From Anniella stebbinsi (taxonomy: Eukaryota; Chordata; Lepidosauria; Squamata; Anniellidae): 64,000 nucleotides of DNA. Of this stretch, positions 42,630-54,160 are shown in pieces. The DNA is taken from positions 92,767,263 through 92,831,262 of the forward strand of contig JARDYH010000007.1 of assembly GCA_029215795.1 (NCBI GenBank). The letters run 5' to 3'. A program made the translations under genes and the position numbers. Position 1 is the first letter of the stretch, and every line of letters begins with the position of its first letter. The notes beneath the pieces were generated by a model. The model was given only the letters and a program-made list of their open reading frames with translations, was not told where the DNA came from and searched no databases.

Positions 42630-45510
42630 TATATAATAATTTTATTAATTTTCAATATATCACATAAAATAAACACAATACTTATAAACCCTCGACAACC
42701 CCCCGTGCTCCCCTTCCCCTGAGACCTTCTTACTCTATTATTTTATACAATTTTCCAAAATTGCATTGATTCTTTTGAAGGTGTACATTCTCTCCCCTTT
42801 TCTAAAACATATTCTAAAAATACTCCCCAAATACTTCCAAAATCATTATTTTTAGTTAATCCCATCTTAACTTTCATTATACATGTTAATCTATCATTAA
42901 TTGCAATATCCCACACTCCTTTATACCATTCTTCTATACTATAATTCCCTTGTAATTTCCAACTTTTAGCTATCATTAGTCTCGCTGATGTTAGGAGATT
43001 GTTTATCAATTCTTTTATATTATTATTACCATAACCTTTATCAAATACCCCCAATAAAGCTATATTTGGACTTACTTCTACCTTCTTACCTAGTATCTCA
43101 CTTATCTCCTTAAACACTCTATCCCAATTTTTTTAACATATTCACAAGTCCACCACATATGGTAATATGTCCCCACATCCTGACATCCCTTCCAGCAAAA
43201 CTTTGATATTTTCTTGTCTATCTGATGTAATCTTACAGGGGTGAGATACCATCTCCAAATTATTTTATACTGATTTTCTTTTATCCTTATTGAAAGTAAC
43301 TTTAATGTTCTTGATTTCCATATCTTTCCCCAACTGTCCCCATTAATTTGATTTTTTTAAAATCTTCTTCCCAGATTGTTTTCAAACTTTCTTGAGCCAC
43401 ATCCTCCTCTATTAATATCTTATATATATCACTCATTAAACCTTTTTTACTTTTACTTTTATTTCCTCCCTCCTTTTCTCTAGCCTCAATTAGCTTTTCA
43501 AAACTTGTTTCCTTTCTACACTCCTTATTCTTCTTTTTCCATTTTAGTGTCCACTGTTCCAATTGCAAACTCTTAAACCATAAATTTTCCTGCCCTATTA
43601 AAACCTCTTCTATTTGCTTTTTAGTATTCAATCTCTTTACCCAATCTTTCACTTTAATTGTTTTTTCCCCTCAATAACACTTCCAATTCTCCTCTCAAGT
43701 TACCTGGGAAGTTTTCCATCACAACCACTGGGGACAGAGGGGAAATTCTTGGCATTAATTTATTCTTGTATCTTTCCCAAATTTCTCTAATGTTCCTTAA
43801 GATGGGATTTTCTATACCTTTCAATTGACTCTTTTGTATATTACTAAAGAAAACATGTTGTAGCTTTAGCTCTATTTTTCTTGTCTGCCTCTTTAACCAT
43901 TCTAAATCCTCTTCCCCTACTATACTATTTATAACATATCTTAGTTGGTTAGCTATATAATACATCTTTATATTCGGAAGACCTAAGCCTCCTTCCCTTT
44001 GAATCTTATACCATTTTGTTTTATTAATTCTTGATTTCTTATCCCCATTACAATAGTTATTTATCATACTTTGCCAACTTTTTATTTCTACATCTGTTAT
44101 TTTAATTGGTAACATCCTAAACAAAAAATTAATCTTTGGTAATATCTTCATTTTAATTACTGCTATTCTACCAAACCATGAATGCTTTAACTTCCTATAA
44201 GCCTCTAACTTCTCCATTACTTGTGTTTTTAATCTACTAAAATTTATTTTCTCTAAACTTTCTAACTCTTTCGTAATATAAACTCCTAAATAACATATTA
44301 TATTTTTAACCTTCATATCTAATTTTAAACTACACTCATCCCCTTCTACTTTATCATAATTAAAAAGCATCATATTGGATTTCCCCCAATTTACCTGTAA
44401 CCCTGTAACATCTCCAAATTCCCTCAAATGTTATTTTATTTCTTCTATGCTTCCCCCCGGATTTTCTAATATCAATAATGTATCATCCACAAACTTATTA
44501 ATTTTTACTTTTTCCTCTCCTCCTATCCTTTTCAGTCTCACGTCCTCCCTAATAACATTTGCCAACATTTCGATCACAATTGCAAATAATATTGGGGAGA
44601 GAGGACACCCTTGTCTAGTACCTCGGGCTAGGGTAATTTGTTGTGTTAAACCATCATTTACCATCACCTCGGCCTTGTTATTTGCATATAGCTGATTAAT
44701 CACTCCCACAAATCTTTCTCCAAAACGGAATGTTTTTATAATAGTTTTTAACGCCGGCCATTCCACGCAATCAAAGGCTTAAAAAATATCCAATGCTATC
44801 AATCCTGCTTAAATTCCTTCTTTTAATAATATTTATTATATTTAATACCCTCCCTATTAAATTTGGCATTTGCCTTCCTGGAATAAATCCACATTGATCC
44901 TTTTTTATATACTCATTTATAAATATATTTAATCTTGTTGCCATAATTGCAGTAAATATCTTAGGATCTTGATTAATTAAAGAAATAGGTCTATATGAAG
45001 CTGGATCCATCAAATCCTTATCAGCTTTCGGTATTAAGATTATCAACGAATGTTCCCACGATGGCGGGGTCTTCTCTCCCTTTATTATATTATTATATAA
45101 TTTCTCCATTTTTGGTAATAAAATTTCTTTAAATATCTTATAATATTCCGGCCCCAATCCATCCACTCCTGGAGATTTCCCTCCTTTCAGCTTGTCGATA
45201 ATACCCTCTATTTCTTTTTCGGTCACTAATGCTTCCATATAATCCCTATCCTTATCTTTTAATTTTATCTTCCAATTTTTCTCTACATATTCCTGTATTC
45301 CCATTTGTGGACTTGCTCCTGAGGTATACAATTCCTGATAAAATTCCTCAAAATTTTTTAATTTATCCTTCATTAAATTACATTTATTCCCCGTTTTATC
45401 TTTAATTGTCCCTACTATATTTTTCTCCTTCTTTGATTGTGTTGACCTCGCCAGCATTTTGGAATTTCTATTACTGTACTCAAAGAAATTCCTTTTCAAA
45501 TATATTAATT
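42630..45510 (-). mobile_element. L1-type retrotransposon, 5'-truncated
   Basis: Minus-strand ORF2 pieces run from 45499 down to 42743 with a short AT-rich 3' tail. The upstream limit is inside the region just before the reverse transcriptase, so endonuclease and ORF1 are missing. It abuts a CR1 fragment at about 45515. No clear target duplication. Confidence 0.85.
42743..45499 (-). pseudogene. L1 ORF2 remnant: reverse transcriptase and C-terminus
   Basis: Frames 45499-44771, 44766-44431, 44427-43654, 43652-43302 and 43117-42743 form one broken ORF2. Seen in order: KGGKSPGVDGLGPEYYK, SYRPISLINQDPKIFTAI, CGFIPGRQMPNLIGRVLN, GTRQGCPLSPILFAIVIE (RT motif B), FVDDTLLIL (motif C, with Val where Ala is usual, which would impair catalysis), and KLKHSWFGRIAVIKMKILPK. 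Several frameshifts and a few stops separate the pieces. The protein would normally copy the element RNA into DNA. Confidence 0.88.
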
Positions 45511-45514
45511 TTGT

Positions 45515-45790
45515 AAATCTCTATGATGTCTCCCTGTACTCACAAATTTACCAAGGTAAACAATCCCTTTTCGTCATAGGGAATTTACTCCAGCCCTTTG
45601 ATTCTTTTGGATAGCCTTTTCTACACCTTTTCCAGCTCTATGATGTCTTTTTCGAAGTACAGTGACCAGAACTGTGGTCACACCATAGATTTATATAAGG
45701 GACACTATAATAATGGCATTGTTATTTTCACATCCTTCTCTAATGGGGAAAGATTATGCTGATCAGTTTGTACATCATCTGTACTTTATG
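45515..45790 (-). mobile_element. CR1 fragment
   Basis: Phrases such as TCCAGCTCTATGATGTCTTT, AGTACAGTGACCAGAACTGT and CACACCATAGATTTATATAAGG are typical of CR1 in reverse complement. Confidence 0.75.
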
Positions 45791-45960
45791 TGCTATTTGA
45801 ATGATGAAGCTGGGAGGAATCCAGGTTCACCAAGGGAACTGTTGCAAATTCACTTTTTATACTAGCTCTCATAGGTGTGCACTAGAGGTGTGCACTGGAT
45901 CGGGTCCGATCCACGATCCAGAGCTGATCCAGGGGAAATTGGATGCAATTATCCGATTTC

Positions 45961-45961
<1 letters not shown>

Positions 45962-45996
<35 letters not shown>

Positions 45997-48280
45997 TATT
46001 TATTTCAACATAATAAATCATAAACAACATAAAATACAATACATAACCCTCTACGACCCCCCCGTGCACCCCATCCCCATGAGACCTTATCTTAATCATT
46101 CATCTTTCCAAAATTTTAACAGCTCTTTTGAAGGTTGATGTCCCTTCCCCGAACTTAATACATATTCCAAAAAGGGACTCCATATTTCTCCAAAATCATT
46201 CTTACTGGACATTCTCCTCCTTATTTTCATTCTGCACGTCAATTTATCATTCAATGCCATATCCCATATTTCTTTATACCATTCTTCTATTGTATAGCTT
46301 ACTTGTCCTTTCCAGTTTTTAGCAATCATTATTCTAATGGGTGCCAGGAGGTTGTTTATCAATTCTCTCTTAGTTCTATTCTCATTCTCTCTATCCCATA
46401 CTGCTAATAGAGCTAACTTTGGGCTTAATTCCAATTTACTTCCAACTATTTCACTTATTTCTTTAAACACCCTTTTCCAAAATTTTTGTACAAATTCACA
46501 GCTCCACCACATATGAAAATAAGTTCCAACCTCCTGACATCCTCTCCAACAGTTCTTAGACACTTTTTTATCTATCTGGTGAAATCTTACAGGTGTTAGA
46601 TACCATCTCCACACTGTCTTATAAAAGTTCTCCTTAATTCTAATCGACAACAGCTTTAACATTCTTACATTCCACAACCTCTCCCAGTTATAATCATTAA
46701 TTTTTTTCTTTTACATCTTCCCAGATCATTTTTAAAGCTTTAATAGAGTCCTGAAGATCATAATCTATCAATATTTTATATATCTCACTAGTCAATCCTT
46801 TCTTATTTCTAATTTCTTCTTTTCTTCCTTTTTGCTCAATTAAATCTTCAAATCTTGTGTTGTTTCTACAATTCTTATTTTTCATTTTCCATTCCTGAGT
46901 CCATTTCCCCAATTGTAGACATTTGAACCAGGCTATCTTTTGTCCTTTTAATATCTCTTTAATTTGCTCATTATCCTTCATTCTTTCCATCCAATTCCTT
47001 AACTTAATTGTTTCCTGATCTTTCAGTATCTCTTCTATCTCTGTTTTTAAGACCCTTGGGAAGTTTCCCACTACTATAACTGGGGCAAGTGGGGAATCTC
47101 CTGGTATCCACTTCCCTTTAAATTTCTCCCAGATCTCTAGAATATTTTCCAACCACGGGTTGTCCAGTCCCCTCCTATCCTTCTTTTGCAATTTAATTTT
47201 AAAAAAAATCGCGATTTAAAATCTATTTCCCCTGTTAGCGGTTCCAACCATTCAAGATCTTCCTCCCCTAAAATGCTATTTATCACATATCTTAACTGAT
47301 TAGCAGTATAGTAATATTTAATATTTGGAAGTCCCAAACCTCCTTTCTTTTGAGCCTTATACCATAAGCCTTTATTAATCCTAGCTTTCTTATCTCCATT
47401 GCAAAAGGCATTGATCATATTTTGCCAACTTTTAAACTCAGCTTCTGATATTTTAATCGGTAACATTCTACACAAAAAATTAATCTTAGGTAATATCTTC
47501 ATTTTAGTAACCGCTATTCTACCAAACCAAGAATGTTTTAATTTTCTATATATCTCTAATTTTTCCCCAACCTGTTTTTTCAAAGTTACAAAATTAAGTT
47601 CCTCTAACCTATCTAAATCTTTAGCAATATTAATTCCTAAATAGCGTACCATATTTTTAAGCCTAAGACCTAACTTATTTTTACACTCCTCCAACTCTCC
47701 CTTATTATAATTAAATAACATCATTTATGACTTCCCCCAATTAACTTGTAAGCCCGTAATTTCCCCAAATTCTCTCAAGTGCTTCTTAATCACCTCCCCA
47801 CTCTCCAGGGGATCTTCTAAAGTCAATAATGTGTCGTCCGCAAACATATTCAGTTTAATCTTCTCCTTTCTTCCAATCCCCTTTAATCTTTCATCCTCTC
47901 TTATCACATTTGCCAAAATTTCTATCACTATTGCAAATAAGATCGGTGAAAGTGGACATCCTTGCCTAGTTCCTCGAGCTAGTGAAATCTGTTGCGTTAA
48001 CCCATCATTACCCATTATTTCAGCTTTATTATTTTTATACAGCTGATCAATCACTCCCATAAATTTATCTCCAAACCCAAATGTTTTTAGAATTATTTTA
48101 AGCGCTGGCCATTCCACACAATCAAAGGCTTTGAATATATCCAATGCTAATAATCCTGCTTTTAAATTCCTTTTTTTAATAATGCTAATTATATTTAAAA
48201 CTCTTCCAATTAAATTAGGCATTTGCCTACCAGGGATAAATCCACATTGGTCTTTTTTAATATATTTAATATATTTAATA
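45962..48280 (-). mobile_element. L1-type retrotransposon nested in hAT element
   Basis: The 12-bp target duplication TATCCGATTTCC lies at 45950-45961 and 48281-48292. The 3' end, at the low coordinate, is a (TA)n tract (45964-45992). The 5' end is truncated within the reverse transcriptase, at the segment just before PNLIGRVLN. Same family and orientation as 42630-45510. Confidence 0.92.
46096..48222 (-). pseudogene. L1 ORF2 remnant: RT and C-terminus
   Basis: Frames 48222-47725, 47724-47137, 47191-46697 and 46677-46096. Visible motifs are ALDIFKAFDCVEW (RT motif A), GTRQGCPLSPILFAIVIE (motif B), NMFADDTLL (motif C, intact) and the C-terminal zinc-knuckle-like CWRGCQEVGTYFHMWWSC. Only three or four frame breaks, so it is younger than the first L1 copy, consistent with its clean target duplication. 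It was dead on arrival because of the 5' truncation. Confidence 0.9.
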
Positions 48281-48499
48281 TATCCGATTTCCGATCCCCC
48301 CTCTGGATCATCCGAACTTTCCCGAACCGGTCCAAAAGGACCCGATCTGGTTTGGGAAAAATCAGAGGATTGGCGGGCGCCTGCTGGCGCCTGCCGCCGC
48401 TTCCATTGGCGGGTGCCAGCGGGCGCCCGCCGATAGAAGCAGACAGCAGGGTGGGCTTACCTGGCGGGGCATCCTCCTCCTCCCATTGCCGACTGTAAA

Positions 48500-48590
48500 C
48501 TACTGCAAACTAGGCCTCGTGGCCTAGTTTACAGGAGAACACCTGGCGCTCTCCTGTAAACTAGGCCGCGAGGCCTAGTTCGCAGTACTT
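48500..48590. repeat. Hairpin inside hAT element
   Basis: TACTGCAAACTAGGCCTCG-type left arm pairs with the right arm ending AGGCCTAGTTCGCAGTA. Arms are about 40 bp with the loop ACCTGGCG. Each arm contains its own small palindrome (AGGCCTCGTGGCCT). Confidence 0.85.
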
Positions 48591-48824
48591 TACAGCTGGG
48601 AATGGACGGAGGAGGATGCCCTGCAAGGTAAGGAGCGGGGGGCGGCTTACCTGGGGGCGCTGTCTGCTGCCATCAGCGGGCGCTAGCAGGCACCCGCCGA
48701 TGAAAGCGGATGGGAGGGCTTACTTGGGGGGCCCGTCCGCTGCCATCCGCTGCCGCCCGGGCAGCAGCGGATGGCAGCGGATGGGCCCCGGCAGGTAAGG
48801 AGGATTGCGAGGAGGGGGGGCCCA

Positions 48825-48994
48825 CTTACCTGCGGGGTGTCTGCTGCCTTCACCTGCGTAGATCTACTGAGCACTAGGCTTCACAGCCTAGTCCTCAGTA
48901 AAGTGCCACCTGGTGCTCTACTGAGGATTAGGCTGTGAAGCCTAGTGCTCAGTAGATCTACGCAGGTGAAGGCGGCAGACGCCCCGCAGGTAAG
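48825..48994. repeat. Long near-perfect hairpin inside hAT element
   Basis: Arms of about 75 bp run from CTTACCTGCGGGGTGTCTGC on the left to GCAGACGCCCCGCAGGTAAG on the right. The centre is near 48910 (AGTGCCACCTGGTGCTC). Only a few mismatches. Nested small palindromes (AGGCTTCACAGCCT) occur in each arm. Confidence 0.9.
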
Positions 48995-49349
48995 GAGGAT
49001 CGCAAGGGGGAGGAGGGAGGGGGCGCCCGTGGACGACAGCGGATGGCCCCGGCAAGTAAGGAGCGCGAAGGGGAGGAGGGGGCTTATCTGCCAAGCACCA
49101 GCAGACGGGAGCAGAAGGCCCCTGCAGGTAGCGCAAGGGGGGGAGGGACAGGGAGGGGGGAGTTAAGCCCCCACTCACCCCCCTTCCCCTTTCTTTCCCC
49201 CAATGCAAGTCTATGGGGAAAAATGGCGGCCGATCCGAAAATCCGGGGAACTTCCGATTTTGTTCTGATTTGATCCGGAACAAAATTGGAGGTTCCGAAC
49301 CAGTCCCGATCTGATCCGGGGGGTCCATGCACTCCCCTAGTGTGCACAG

Positions 49350-50520
49350 CTCATTTCATTAGGGTATGCACCTTAAAGGCCCTGATTGGTGCGGAGGAGG
49401 GGAAAGTGCGCTTTCTCACCCCTCCACTGTGCCACTCAGGGCCTTAAGGCCCCAAATAGAGCAGTAGGGGTGAGAGTGTTTTCCAGGGCCTCCGGAAAGT
49501 GCGTAGTTCCCCCAGGGATGCTAATGGTGGCTTTCTAGAGGCTTTAAAAGCCCCTATTCAAGCCGGGAGGGGGGGCAGGAAAGCAGAGGTGGCCCTGGGA
49601 AATGAGGGTGTGCCTGGGCACACCCAGCACACCCCATGCGCATGCCTATGCTAGCTCTATCTTCACCCTAAGAGCCAAACTAGACATGAATGCAATTAAC
49701 GTACACCCTTTTTTGTAAATAGCATCCCTGGGTAAGCCTGGAAGTGGATAGGGACATGGCGCTTAATTCTGTCTCTTTCTGCCATGTTCCCACTAAAAAT
49801 CACCCCTCCAAGCTGCTATTTGCATTGGAAGGGAACCCTCCACTAATGTCAATGGAAACTTCACCTTGAAATGCAAACAGATGCTTTGGAGAGGTTATCT
49901 TTGCAGGGATTATAGCAGGGAGAGAAAGAGCTTAGCCCTATGAAGAGAAAGACTTTCCTGGTGCTGAAGCCTGAGACTGCTGTGCAAAGATCACAAGCCG
50001 GGAATGAGTTCAATAACTGGAGATCCAGTGCAAAGAGTGTCCATTTTCCTGTGCTCTTGCTGATTTTCAGCAGATCCTATTGGGTATGGGGGGGTTCATA
50101 TATGAGAAGTCACTCCCTCATCTTTGCTGATACCAAGCTGTGGAGGGTTCAAGGCAAACAGCCCGGGGGTACAAGTTCTGAACCATCATCAAAGGTGGTC
50201 CAATGCAGAGTGCATCGGAGCACCCCCTTTGTGTCAGACTAGATGGGGCGGTGGGACATCTCGGACTAGGTCTCTCAAGGGTTCTTCAGTTTGACAACAA
50301 CTGTGAGAAAGGTGTGGGCCATCCAACTGGGACCATGATGGAGGGGGAGGGGTTTAATCCTCCCCACTCCATTTTCCCAATCTAACACCCTCCCCCAACA
50401 TTGTGATTTGCCCCATAAAGGACAACATACAGCTTTCGAGATGGTGCCAATCTTCCCCCAAACCCCACAGAGCAGCTTTGGCCAGGGGGTAGGTTTGATT
50501 GGGGAAAGTGAACAGAGAGA
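49350..50520. other. No gene recognised
   Basis: No supported gene, RNA or repeat in this stretch. Confidence 0.4.
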
Positions 50521-50526
50521 AAGGTG

Positions 50527-50762
50527 AGAGCCAGTGTGGTGTAGCAGCTAAAGTGTTGGACTGGGACTCAGGAGATCCAGGTTCTAGTCCCCACTCGGCC
50601 ATGGAAACCCATGGTTGCAGACTTTCACCCCTACCTACCTCACAGGGTTGTTGTTGTGAGGATAAAATTGAGAGGAGGAAGAGGATTATGTACGCTGCCT
50701 TGGGTTCCTTGGAAGAAAAAAGGCGGGATGCAAATGCAATAATAAATAAAATAAATAATTAA
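50527..50762 (+). mobile_element. MIR-type SINE, complete
   Basis: The best-preserved copy. It has a tRNA-like head with A-box-like TAGCAGCTAAAGTGTTGG and B-box-like GGTTCTAGTCC (RNA polymerase III promoter elements), a CORE-like middle with TTGTTGTTGTGAGGATAAAA, and the tail GGTTCCTTGGAAGAAAAAAG then GGCGGGATGCAAATGC and AATAA repeats. The tail resembles the L2 3' end (GGCGGG..A.AAAT.AAATAA). L2 enzymes are expected to move this SINE class. Confidence 0.92.
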
Positions 50763-51480
50763 ATCCCCCCCACCCAGTGCTGTAGTGCTGATCAACTCCC
50801 CTCTGCTATTAATCTGTTACAAAAACAACAGGGGATATGGCCAAGCGTCTCTTGCCATTGTATCTAATTTTGGCCTTTCCTGAGAGTGAACAATGAAGGG
50901 CAGCACAGCAGGCAGGTCAGAAGCAGCATTCCTGTGTTCACCTCATTCAGGCATCTGACGCAGAGGGTGGGAATCACTTGAACTGTCAAAGGCCATGGGC
51001 CCTTTATGGATGCCATAGTTCAAGACCTTAGACTTAGGAACCACAACCCTCATCTTCGTTGGAAATGGTGGCACTCATGGAGGACAGGTGGCAGCTGGGT
51101 GGCTTAGGTGAGTCCCACGGGTAGGAGGGGCAGCGGCTCTGGGTTTGGGAGGTTAGTTGGAAGGGGGAGTCCAATAGGCTTCCAGTTGGCCTCACATTTG
51201 GCTTTCCAGCTCACCCACTGAGCGGCTGCTCAATGGGCGCCCGGGAACTCACAACAGCCAACCCACTTTCGGTGTCCAGATCTTGCCGGGGCAAGAAGCA
51301 CACCGAGTCGAATCGGGGTCAATTTGGAATCCCTGAAGCAGCCTCTGAAGTGAATCAGGGGGCATGCACAGCCCTAGTTTAAAGATGGAGAACTATAAGA
51401 TCTGTTGTCCATCACCGCTGAGCACCTGAACAGCAGACTGAGCAGGCAGGCAAGCAGCTCACCCAGTCACCTACGCTTTG
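50763..51480. other. No gene recognised
   Basis: No supported gene or repeat. Confidence 0.4.
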
Positions 51481-51489
51481 GGGAGATGT

Positions 51490-51610
51490 ACTATATTTCT
51501 ATTTCAATAACACTCACAATTTTGAAATTTGCACCTACTAGTATATATTAGCACATGCAAATTAGTGTCATCTGTAGTCCTCTTTTTTGATGATGCACAA
51601 GTGGCAACCA
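51490..51610. repeat. Interspersed repeat with TGCAAAT words
   Basis: Same family as 4440-4560: GCACATGCAAATTAGTGTCATC and TTTTGATGATGCACAAGTGG. Confidence 0.5.
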
Positions 51611-52282
51611 CTGCAAAGACCTTGGAGAGCTCCTTTATTGTTCTGACTGGTTCTGACTGAAACCCGGAGTGGATTCACTGCCCCACTGACATCGGAACCA
51701 CCAGCCTCCACTGGTGGTAACCCTAAACATAGCAGATGCTGCGAAGGAAGCTCCTTAGTTCTGCAAAAGCAGCCGCTTCTTTTCTTCTTCTGCCATTCCC
51801 TTTTGTCTGGAGAACAATGCTGTTTCCTCTGCCTGTGTGTGTTTAGAGGAAAACACAATCTTATCGGAAGCCGGTTCTGCAGCTGTCACCTGAGAAAATG
51901 TCCTCCAAGGGACCTAGTCTCACATCCCCATCTTTTTCTCCTTGAAAACGATGAAAGAAAGCAGCATTGTATGTGTCAGTGTTTCTGTGCAAGAAATTAC
52001 TTCAAAGAACCATGGAGATGAGGAAGAGGTGAAGCCAGAGGCAGTCCTCCTCTTGTCTGTCACACCCCATTTCCTGAGACGATGATTTCCCTCTTGCCTT
52101 GGATTTAATTTAGGGAATTTGCTGCCTCAATGTGCGAGAATGGTGACAATGTGCTTCAAAAGAGAAGCCAAGTCCATGGAGAGAACTGGAGGGTGAGGAC
52201 AGGGCGATCCGAGGCAACCACTCATGATGATAATACGGAGTTGCCAAGTCCTGAATCGCTTGTTCCAGCTCATCTTTCACCA
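51611..52282. other. No gene recognised
   Basis: Unassigned DNA, no supported gene. Confidence 0.4.
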
Positions 52283-52385
52283 ACCTGTGTTGGACTGCAA
52301 TCCCCATCATCCTCAGCCATCATGGTTTCCATGCTGCTTGGGAACAATAGGAGTTGCAGTCCAACACATCTGGAGGGCACCATAT
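52283..52385. repeat. Dyad interspersed repeat
   Basis: GTTGGACTGCAATCCCCATC at the left and TAGGAGTTGCAGTCCAACAC at the right, then ATCTGGAGGGCACC. Same family as 19903. Confidence 0.75.
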
Positions 52386-52714
52386 TGTTCTTATGTAGGG
52401 AGGGGTGTTCACAAGCCCTTGTGCCTGGACTCTCCCTTCTGTTCAGGCCCAGGGGCCGGGCTCTTCATCAGCCTCTCCCTTTTCCAAAGTGTATCACAAG
52501 CCACGGCCACCTCCAATGTCCCTTTCCTTGCCCATGAGCAGTCATCCTCTTTCCACTTCATTTGTGTGTAGCCATTCACTAGAGATGGGGGAACAACCCC
52601 CACCCTGTGCGCCGGACCCCCGACACATACCTGACTCTGTTTGGGACACAGGGCGAGCTGCTGGATGAGCCGTGGGGGCCCAGCAAGCGTCCCCCCACCA
52701 GTGCTTGTCCAACA

Positions 52715-53057
52715 CAGTGAATCACCTGGCACGCTACCTAGGGGCAGGCCGCAAAGCCTGCTTGCAGTAGCGGCCAGCGGCAGACTGGAGCAGACGTCCC
52801 CGGAAAGTAAGCCCCCTGTCCCCGTTGTCCGCTTCCATCGGCAGGCTCCCGCTGGTGCCCGCCAATGGAAGCGGCGGCGGGTGCCGGCGGGTGCCCGCCG
52901 ATCCTCCGATCCATCCGATCTGGATCGGGACCTTTCCGGATCAGATCGGATTGGATCGAACGATCCAGCGGTGAGATCGGAAATTGGATAATTGTATCCG
53001 ATTTCCCCTGGATCGGATCCGGATCGTGGATCGGACCTGATCCAGTGCACACCCCTA
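52715..53057. mobile_element. Diverged partial copy of the hAT element
   Basis: Right end CCAGTGCACACCCCTA is the inverted form of the left end at 45883. Going leftwards, GATCC-rich sequence, a GCCCGCCAATGGAAGC block and a CTTGCAGTAGC hairpin remnant follow the same order as 48290-48560 in reverse. The far end is missing and no target duplication is seen. Confidence 0.75.
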
Positions 53058-53067
53058 ATACACATAT

Positions 53068-53105
<38 letters not shown>

Positions 53106-53114
53106 TATATATAT
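53058..53114. repeat. (CA)n/(TA)n microsatellite
   Basis: ACACATATATACACATACAC then (CA)n and TATATATAT between the hAT end and the inverted-repeat arm. Confidence 0.95.
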
Positions 53115-53497
53115 ATTCATTAAACAAAAAACCTACTGTTTACAAAAACAATGTTAAGGCTCTACAGATTCCAACCAAGCACCAAAAAGCAGGGAAATTG
53201 GGAGTTAAGGCTCACAAGCCTTAACGCCACATCCTCCCTATGGAGACAGAAAGTGCAAGTGAAATTCTCATTCTCCTAAAGCAGATAAACCATGAGGACA
53301 GGGTGGAGAATATGATATGCAGAGGTGACTGTGGGGTTGTGGAAAACTGATCACGAACAACTTAGGGCCACCTACTCTTTTTTTGTTTAGAGCAGCCCTT
53401 CCCCAACCTGGTGCCCTCCAAAGGTGTTGGACTACAACTCCCATCATTGCAAGTCAGTATGTCCCATGGTCAGGAATGCTGGGACTTGTCATCTCAA
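53115..53497. repeat. Left arm of a large inverted repeat
   Basis: 383 bp, the reverse complement of 55123-55509 with few differences. The arm contains a TTAAGGCTCACAAGCCTTAA hairpin and a dyad repeat (53397-53497). A direct repeat of GATATGCAGAGGTGACTGTG occurs just outside, at 53517. Confidence 0.88.
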
Positions 53498-53633
53498 AAA
53501 TGTAGATATGCAGTTTGATATGCAGAGGTGACTGTGGGGTTGTGGGAAATGATGATGAACAACTTAGGACCAGCTACTTCTCATTTCTTAGAGCATTTCC
53601 TTATGTTTAAAGTTGCAACCCAACACATCTGAC

Positions 53634-54155
53634 TGTTGTGTCTACGTCCAACTCCCTGCTTCAAAGGAATGATATCTCAGATTCCGACTCAGAACCTGGG
53701 GATGGAATGCAGGAAATGGAGGAGTTACTGCAAGACGAAGTAATAGAGCCCTTTCCCACGGCAGGGGGGGAAGTAAATCCTCAAGGCAATAACGACCTTA
53801 ACCAGGGAGAGAGTACTTTCTCTTCTGGGACAAAGGAGTTTAGGAATGCAGTGACGAGGCGTAGGACAAAGAGGAGGGACTTCAAACTCAAAACCGCCCG
53901 CCGCTCAGAGAGGCTAGCAAACAGGGCTCTACAGACTAATTTGTCCTAATGAAATGACTCTGTTCTCTTTTCTCTCTAAGTAAGCTCAACTGCATGCCTA
54001 GGGGCTACAAAGCCTTTTGATAACCTTGTTTTCCTTGTTTTGCTGGAGGAGGGAGAACGATCGTTTTTGTGTATAATAAAGGATTTGTATCTTTCCCTTC
54101 AAGAGGTCTGTTTATTGTTCGCACCCCTTTTGTTAGAACTTACAGAGTCACGACA
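53634..54155 (+). mobile_element. Solo LTR, 522 bp
   Basis: Begins TGTTGTGTCT and ends AGTCACGACA, imperfect inverted termini with TG...CA. CTGAC is duplicated at 53629-53633 and 54156-54160. An AATAAA-type signal lies near 54074, followed by a T/G-rich stretch. It is inserted in a dyad repeat (CAACACATCT ... GGCACCAGGTTGGGGA). Both ends plus a 5-bp duplication make a solo LTR left by recombination. The parent family could be Gypsy, BEL or ERV. Confidence 0.85.
53638..53949 (+). other. 103-codon open frame inside the solo LTR
   Basis: Starts four bases into the LTR and stays open for 103 codons. The N-terminal half is acidic (DISDSDSEPGDG, MEELLQDE) and the C-terminal part strongly basic (TRRRTKRRDFKLKTARRSER). 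No known domain. It could be chance, but charge segregation of this kind is protein-like. Confidence 0.35.
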
Positions 54156-54160
54156 CTGAC

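Larger units (their letters stand above)
45883..49339. mobile_element. hAT-type element with nested L1
   Basis: Ends TAGAGGTGTGCACTGG and CCATGCACTCCCCTA are inverted repeats. GTGTGCAC is perfectly duplicated at 45875-45882 and 49340-49347, the 8-bp duplication of hAT elements. Removing the nested L1 (45962-48280 plus one 12-bp duplication) leaves about 1.13 kb with no transposase, so it is nonautonomous. The interior is GC-rich, with GATCC-rich ends and two long hairpins. A diverged copy in the opposite orientation ends at 53057. Confidence 0.9.

Noticed and set aside
45801..46138. Short frames rich in Tyr/Ile
   Set aside because: Produced by the (TA)n tail of the nested L1.
50527..50620. 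Possible tRNA gene with A and B boxes
   Set aside because: It is the head of a SINE found in several copies. It does not fold as an intact tRNA and runs into a SINE body.
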